A stretch of DNA of 64,000 bases from Pseudooceanicola sp050897975. Its GTDB lineage: Bacteria > Pseudomonadota > Alphaproteobacteria > Rhodobacterales > Rhodobacteraceae. Each line of letters begins with the position of its first letter. The stretch's first letter is position 1. The DNA lies in contig NZ_JBPAXY010000001.1 of NCBI RefSeq assembly GCF_050897975.1, positions 434,001 to 498,000 on the forward strand, read 5' to 3'. Under the pieces are notes generated by a model. That model did no database searches, had not been told where the DNA came from, and saw only the letters and a list, made by a program, of their open reading frames with translations. A program made the position numbers and the translations under genes. This document shows, piece by piece, positions 61,864 through 64,000 of the stretch.

Positions 61864-61911
61864 TTGACCCGCATTGGCGCATCGGGTCAAGGGTTTGACA
61901 TGCCCGGTCAA
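61864..61911. promoter_or_regulatory. two TTGAC-based inverted repeats upstream of the AraC gene
   Basis: TTGACCCG-N11-CGGGTCAA (61864-61890) is a perfect 8-bp dyad. TTGAC-N7-GTCAA (61895-61911) follows directly. Four half-sites in 48 bp suggest an operator array for this regulator or a partner. Confidence 0.55.
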
Positions 61912-62033
61912 GACCGGGGGCGCCCCGGCACGTAAGGTCAGGACATTCGAAGGGCAGATGGCGCAAGAAACCCGCTGAGCACTGCGACCGCGCCGCCCCT
62001 CGATGCCCCCGTCGCCCACCAGGGCGCTGCCTT

Positions 62034-62121
62034 CGATCCGGGCCCCCGGGCCCGGATCGCCCGCCCACCGATGCAAGACCCGCGGGGAGGTCCCCGCTGC
62101 CCGGTCAGAGCCCTCTGACCG
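62034..62121. repeat. three consecutive palindromes with 2-bp centres
   Basis: CGATCCGGGCCC-CC-GGGCCCGGATCG (62034-62059), GCGGGGA-GG-TCCCCGC (62082-62097) and CGGTCAGAG-CC-CTCTGACCG (62102-62121). All have perfect arms and a 2-bp spacer. They lie just upstream of module copy 2 and are not evident before copy 1. Confidence 0.75.
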
Positions 62122-62183
62122 CCCCGATGCCCCCATGCCTGGCGCCCGCCCCGCCGCCCAGGTGCCCAGATAGGAGACCCCCC

Positions 62184-62510
62184 ATGTCCGCCCCCGCGCC
62201 CCTGCCCGCGAACCTCATCGTGCTGCCCCCGCTGGGCACCCCCGACCCGATGGCCCGCCCCGGCGCGGCCCACGCCCGGCGCCGCAACCGGGCCCTGACC
62301 TGGGGTCTGCGGCTGGCGCTGTGCCTGTGCCTGGCCAGCCTGGGCGCCGGGCTGACCCTGGCGGCGGGGGCCATGCCCCCGGCCCTGAGCCAGGCCCCCA
62401 CCGAGGTCAGCGCCTGCGGCCTCGATATCGGCCCCGACGACGGTGTCGACGAAATGATGCGCCTCGATGGCGCCGACATGACGGTGACCAGCTCCCTCAT
62501 CCTGGGCTGA
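62184..62510 (+). CDS. small single-pass membrane protein of the duplicated module, copy 2
   Basis: A 108-residue protein, paralogous to the one at 59.4 kb. Conserved are LIVLPPLGTPDP, the single helix (about 42-64, LRLALCLCLASLGAGLTLAAG) and the tail with SACGLDIG and terminal LILG. A more acidic loop (DDGVDEMMRLDGAD) precedes the end. TAGGAGACC sets the start. The stronger conservation of the helix and both motifs than of the linkers suggests real, constrained function; none is known. Confidence 0.8.
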   Translation: MSAPAPLPANLIVLPPLGTPDPMARPGAAHARRRNRALTWGLRLALCLCLASLGAGLTLAAGAMPPALSQAPTEVSACGLDIGPDDGVDEMMRLDGADMTVTSSLILG

Positions 62511-62891
62511 GCACCGCCGCGCTGACCGGCCGCCATCCGCTCCCCCGGTGGCCCGTCAGCCCCCTGTCCGGTCCCGGGCGCCCGTTGCTGTCTCATGGGC
62601 GCCGGGGCCGGACAGACCCAATCGCCTACGCCCCGGCTGGTCCCCCAAGCGGCCCGGGCGTCCCAGACCCGCGGCGCGGCCTCTGCCGCGGGTCCTCCAG
62701 AGCCCCGGGGTGCGCGCCTGCCTGTCCTGCGCGCCCCGGGGACCCCTCTTTCTCTCCGGGCCCTGCGGCCTGGGGGAACCTGTGCCGGACCGACCGGTCC
62801 GCGACCTCATGTCGGACCCAAAGGCCCGCAAACCCAAGCCGGACCCAAGGGTCCGCAAACCGCCAGAAATGGCCAAAGTGAAGGAAAGACC
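62511..62891 (+). other. conserved structured leader of the YHS gene, copy 2
   Basis: This 381-bp spacer matches copy 1 along most of its length. It has the 52-nt hairpin at 62564-62615 and a GGGTCC...GGACCC dyad. The last part holds three tandem GGACC-type hairpin units (about 62783-62860) where copy 1 has one. Confidence 0.75.
62564..62615 (+). ncRNA. conserved hairpin with TGCTGTCTC loop, copy 2
   Basis: CTGTCCGGTCCCG (62564-62576) pairs with CGGGGCCGGACAG (62603-62615), with one G-U pair. The inner stem GCGCCCGT/ATGGGCGC is longer than in copy 1, with a second G-U pair. The 9-nt loop TGCTGTCTC is unchanged. Confidence 0.75.
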
Positions 62892-63392
62892 ATGACCCTG
62901 AAATCCACCCTGACCCCGCTGCTGAGCGCCGCCGTCACCCTGGCCGCCCTGGCCGCCACCCCGGCCTTCGCCGCCGACGAATACAACGTCATCAACGGCC
63001 TGGGCACCGAGGGGAACCCCATCGGGATGCACGCCATGGACCCTGTCGCCCTGACCACCCTGGGTGCCGTGACCGCCGGCGACCCGGGCCATGCGGTCAC
63101 CCATGACGGCGTCAGCTACTACTTCGCCTCGGCGATCTCGGCCGAGAAGTTCAAGGCCGACCCCGAAGCCTTCCTGCCGCAATACGGCGGCTTCTGCGCC
63201 TTCGCCATTGGCCTGGGCCTGAAGCTGGACGGCGACCCGCGTTACGCCGACATCCGCGACGGCAAGCTGTACCTCTTCGTCAGCCCCGGCGCGATGGCCA
63301 AGTACCTGGAAGACCCCGAGACCATCCTGGCGAAATCCGACGACGTCTGGGGTGACATCCTGCACACCCCGATCGCCGAGCTGGGTCAGTAA
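62892..63392 (+). CDS. secreted YHS domain-containing protein, copy 2
   Basis: A 166-residue paralogue of the protein at 60.1 kb. The signal peptide and the first 131 residues are identical to it, although the DNA has scattered synonymous differences. The last 35 residues differ at eight positions (for example SPGAMAKY against SEGAMRKY). This pattern suggests selection on, or gene conversion of, the core, with freedom in the C-terminus. AAGGAAAGACC before the ATG is the same in both copies. Function unknown. Confidence 0.92.
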   Translation: MTLKSTLTPLLSAAVTLAALAATPAFAADEYNVINGLGTEGNPIGMHAMDPVALTTLGAVTAGDPGHAVTHDGVSYYFASAISAEKFKADPEAFLPQYGGFCAFAIGLGLKLDGDPRYADIRDGKLYLFVSPGAMAKYLEDPETILAKSDDVWGDILHTPIAELGQ

Positions 63393-63538
63393 CCCGTCTC
63401 CCGCCCCGCTTCGGCCAGCCCCCGGGGTCGACCCGGGGCGGGACATCGCCGGGCCGCAGGTCTTCCCGAGCCTGCGGCCCGGCCCCATGCCGCCTTGTCC
63501 GGCGCCGCCCCATCCCGGGGTCGGCGCCCGAGGCGCGG

Positions 63539-63811
63539 TCAGCTTTCGATCCGGGGTTTGCCCTTGCGCGCCTCGGGCGCCGAGGGGTCCGACCAGCTGA
63601 CCCGCAGGGTCACCTCGCAGCGGCCCTCGTCGCGTTCGGCCTTCAGGCGCAGGGTCATCAGCTGCGCGGTTTTCAGCACCAGCTCGTCATCCTCGTCGCC
63701 CAGGATAAGCTCACCCTTGGCAAAGCCCTTGGACAGGGCGGTCAGCAGGGTCTTGATGGTCTTCGCGTCCTGCAAGGACTCATGCGAGAACCGGGCATTT
63801 CCATTGGCCAT
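63539..63811 (-). CDS. amphi-Trp domain-containing protein
   Basis: A 90-residue protein matching the amphi-Trp family: RFSHESLQDAKTIKTLLTAL, KGFAKGELILGDEDDELVLK and a C-terminal TLRVSW with the conserved tryptophan. The family is widespread in bacteria and archaea, often near ion-channel or stress genes; its function is not established. GAGAGG lies just upstream of the ATG at 63811. It is followed, in the upstream (higher-coordinate) direction, by another minus-strand gene, likely in the same operon. Confidence 0.85.
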   Translation of the reverse strand: MANGNARFSHESLQDAKTIKTLLTALSKGFAKGELILGDEDDELVLKTAQLMTLRLKAERDEGRCEVTLRVSWSDPSAPEARKGKPRIES

Positions 63812-63835
63812 GCGACCTCTCCTGCCTCTGCGGCG

Positions 63836-64000
63836 TCAGCTCATCCGGTCGGGGGCGAAATGTTTCGCCCGCGGGTAGTCCCGGCTTAGTCCGATCACAT
63901 CTCCACTGGGGAAAATCAAGGTGGCCCCGGCGCCGATCCCCTCCAGCCCCTCCAGCGCGCGCGAGGCTCGGTCCAGGGTCACGTCCCCTTCGAGGTGCAA
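63836..64000 (-). CDS. unidentified protein, C-terminal part (5' end beyond the window)
   Basis: An open frame runs from the right edge to a TGA at 63836-63838, giving the last 54 residues of a protein that contain EGLEGIGAGATLIFPSGDV and end in HFAPDRMS. The stop is 24 bp upstream of the amphi-Trp start, which fits an operon. The segment is too short to assign a family. Confidence 0.6.
   Translation of the reverse strand: MHLEGDVTLDRASRALEGLEGIGAGATLIFPSGDVIGLSRDYPRAKHFAPDRMS

Larger units (their letters stand above)
61732..62183. other. 452-bp divergent regulatory region between the AraC gene and module copy 2
   Basis: This region contains two TTGAC-based dyads (61864-61911) and three consecutive palindromes with 2-bp centres (62034-62121). 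It presumably holds the promoters for the AraC gene and for module copy 2. I see no gene in it. Confidence 0.6.
62184..63392 (+). repeat. duplicated module, copy 2
   Basis: Second copy of the unit at 59395-60557: small membrane protein, structured spacer and YHS gene, in the same order and direction. It is slightly longer, mainly because the spacer contains extra GGACC-type hairpins. Confidence 0.9.

Noticed and set aside
1..64000. tRNA, rRNA, CRISPR, integrase or insertion-sequence features
   Set aside because: Looked for on both strands by eye; no direct-repeat array, cloverleaf-like sequence or transposase/integrase motif was found.

Overview
The window is GC-rich DNA with short spacers, many ATGA stop/start overlaps and an alphaproteobacterial gene set. 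A taurine tauR-tpa/tauABC locus, a cobalamin uptake operon ending in cbiZ, an amphi-Trp protein and a characteristic palindromic intergenic repeat all point to a Rhodobacteraceae (roseobacter or Rhodobacter-like) chromosome. I see no tRNA, rRNA, CRISPR array, insertion sequence or phage gene. Most of the window looks like ordinary metabolic and regulatory accessory chromosome.

Layout. 1-5.3 kb: 5' part of a CDP-alcohol phosphatidyltransferase (pgsA-like), an S49 peptidase, a small membrane zinc-ribbon-like peptide, a Ca/Na antiporter, a pteridine-reductase-like SDR and uvrC. 5.4-13.1 kb: SLC13 permease, GNAT, an ABC-2 exporter pair, a CoxG-like SRPBCC protein, and a phenol-type FAD monooxygenase divergent from a MarR gene with two palindromic operators between them. 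13.2-14.9 kb: copper handling for cytochrome oxidase (HHCPFC peptide, PCu(A)C, SCO). 15.1-20.5 kb: cobalamin riboswitch followed by btuB-btuF-btuC-btuD-cbiZ. 20.5-23.6 kb: XRE-cupin regulator plus an FAD/GcvT-fusion demethylating dehydrogenase, read from a promoter with a nested concentric dyad. 23.7-30 kb: taurine transamination and uptake (tpa-tauR divergent from tauABC). 30.3-31.9 kb: PhoD. 32-36.4 kb: a second cobalamin riboswitch in front of nrdHIEF (class Ib ribonucleotide reductase), so B12 probably turns this reductase down.

36.5-47.5 kb: SLC13 permease/AraC pair, FUSC exporter/MarR pair, then a FeaR-like regulator with aldehyde dehydrogenase and a Tat-exported GMC oxidoreductase, and a second GMC oxidoreductase. 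47.6-55 kb: Crp/Fnr regulator divergent from a pseudo-receiver protein; then a GntR/FCD regulator, a TRAP transporter (dctPQM order) and a 3-hydroxyacyl-CoA dehydrogenase/opine-dehydrogenase-like pair, probably one catabolic unit. A 12-bp sequence with a TTTCGAAA core is shared by the GntR and TRAP promoters. 55.5-59.2 kb: LuxR- and LysR-type regulators, a carboxymuconolactone-decarboxylase-like protein, a DUF1348 protein and a PPOX-fold protein.

59.4-63.4 kb is the most unusual part. A two-gene module (single-pass small membrane protein plus secreted YHS-domain protein) is present twice, flanking an AraC-type regulator. The long spacer inside each copy keeps a near-perfect stem-loop with the same 9-nt loop and G-U-compensated stem changes, which suggests a structured leader RNA. 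I regard this module as the best candidate for an undescribed system. The window ends with an amphi-Trp protein and an unidentified truncated gene.
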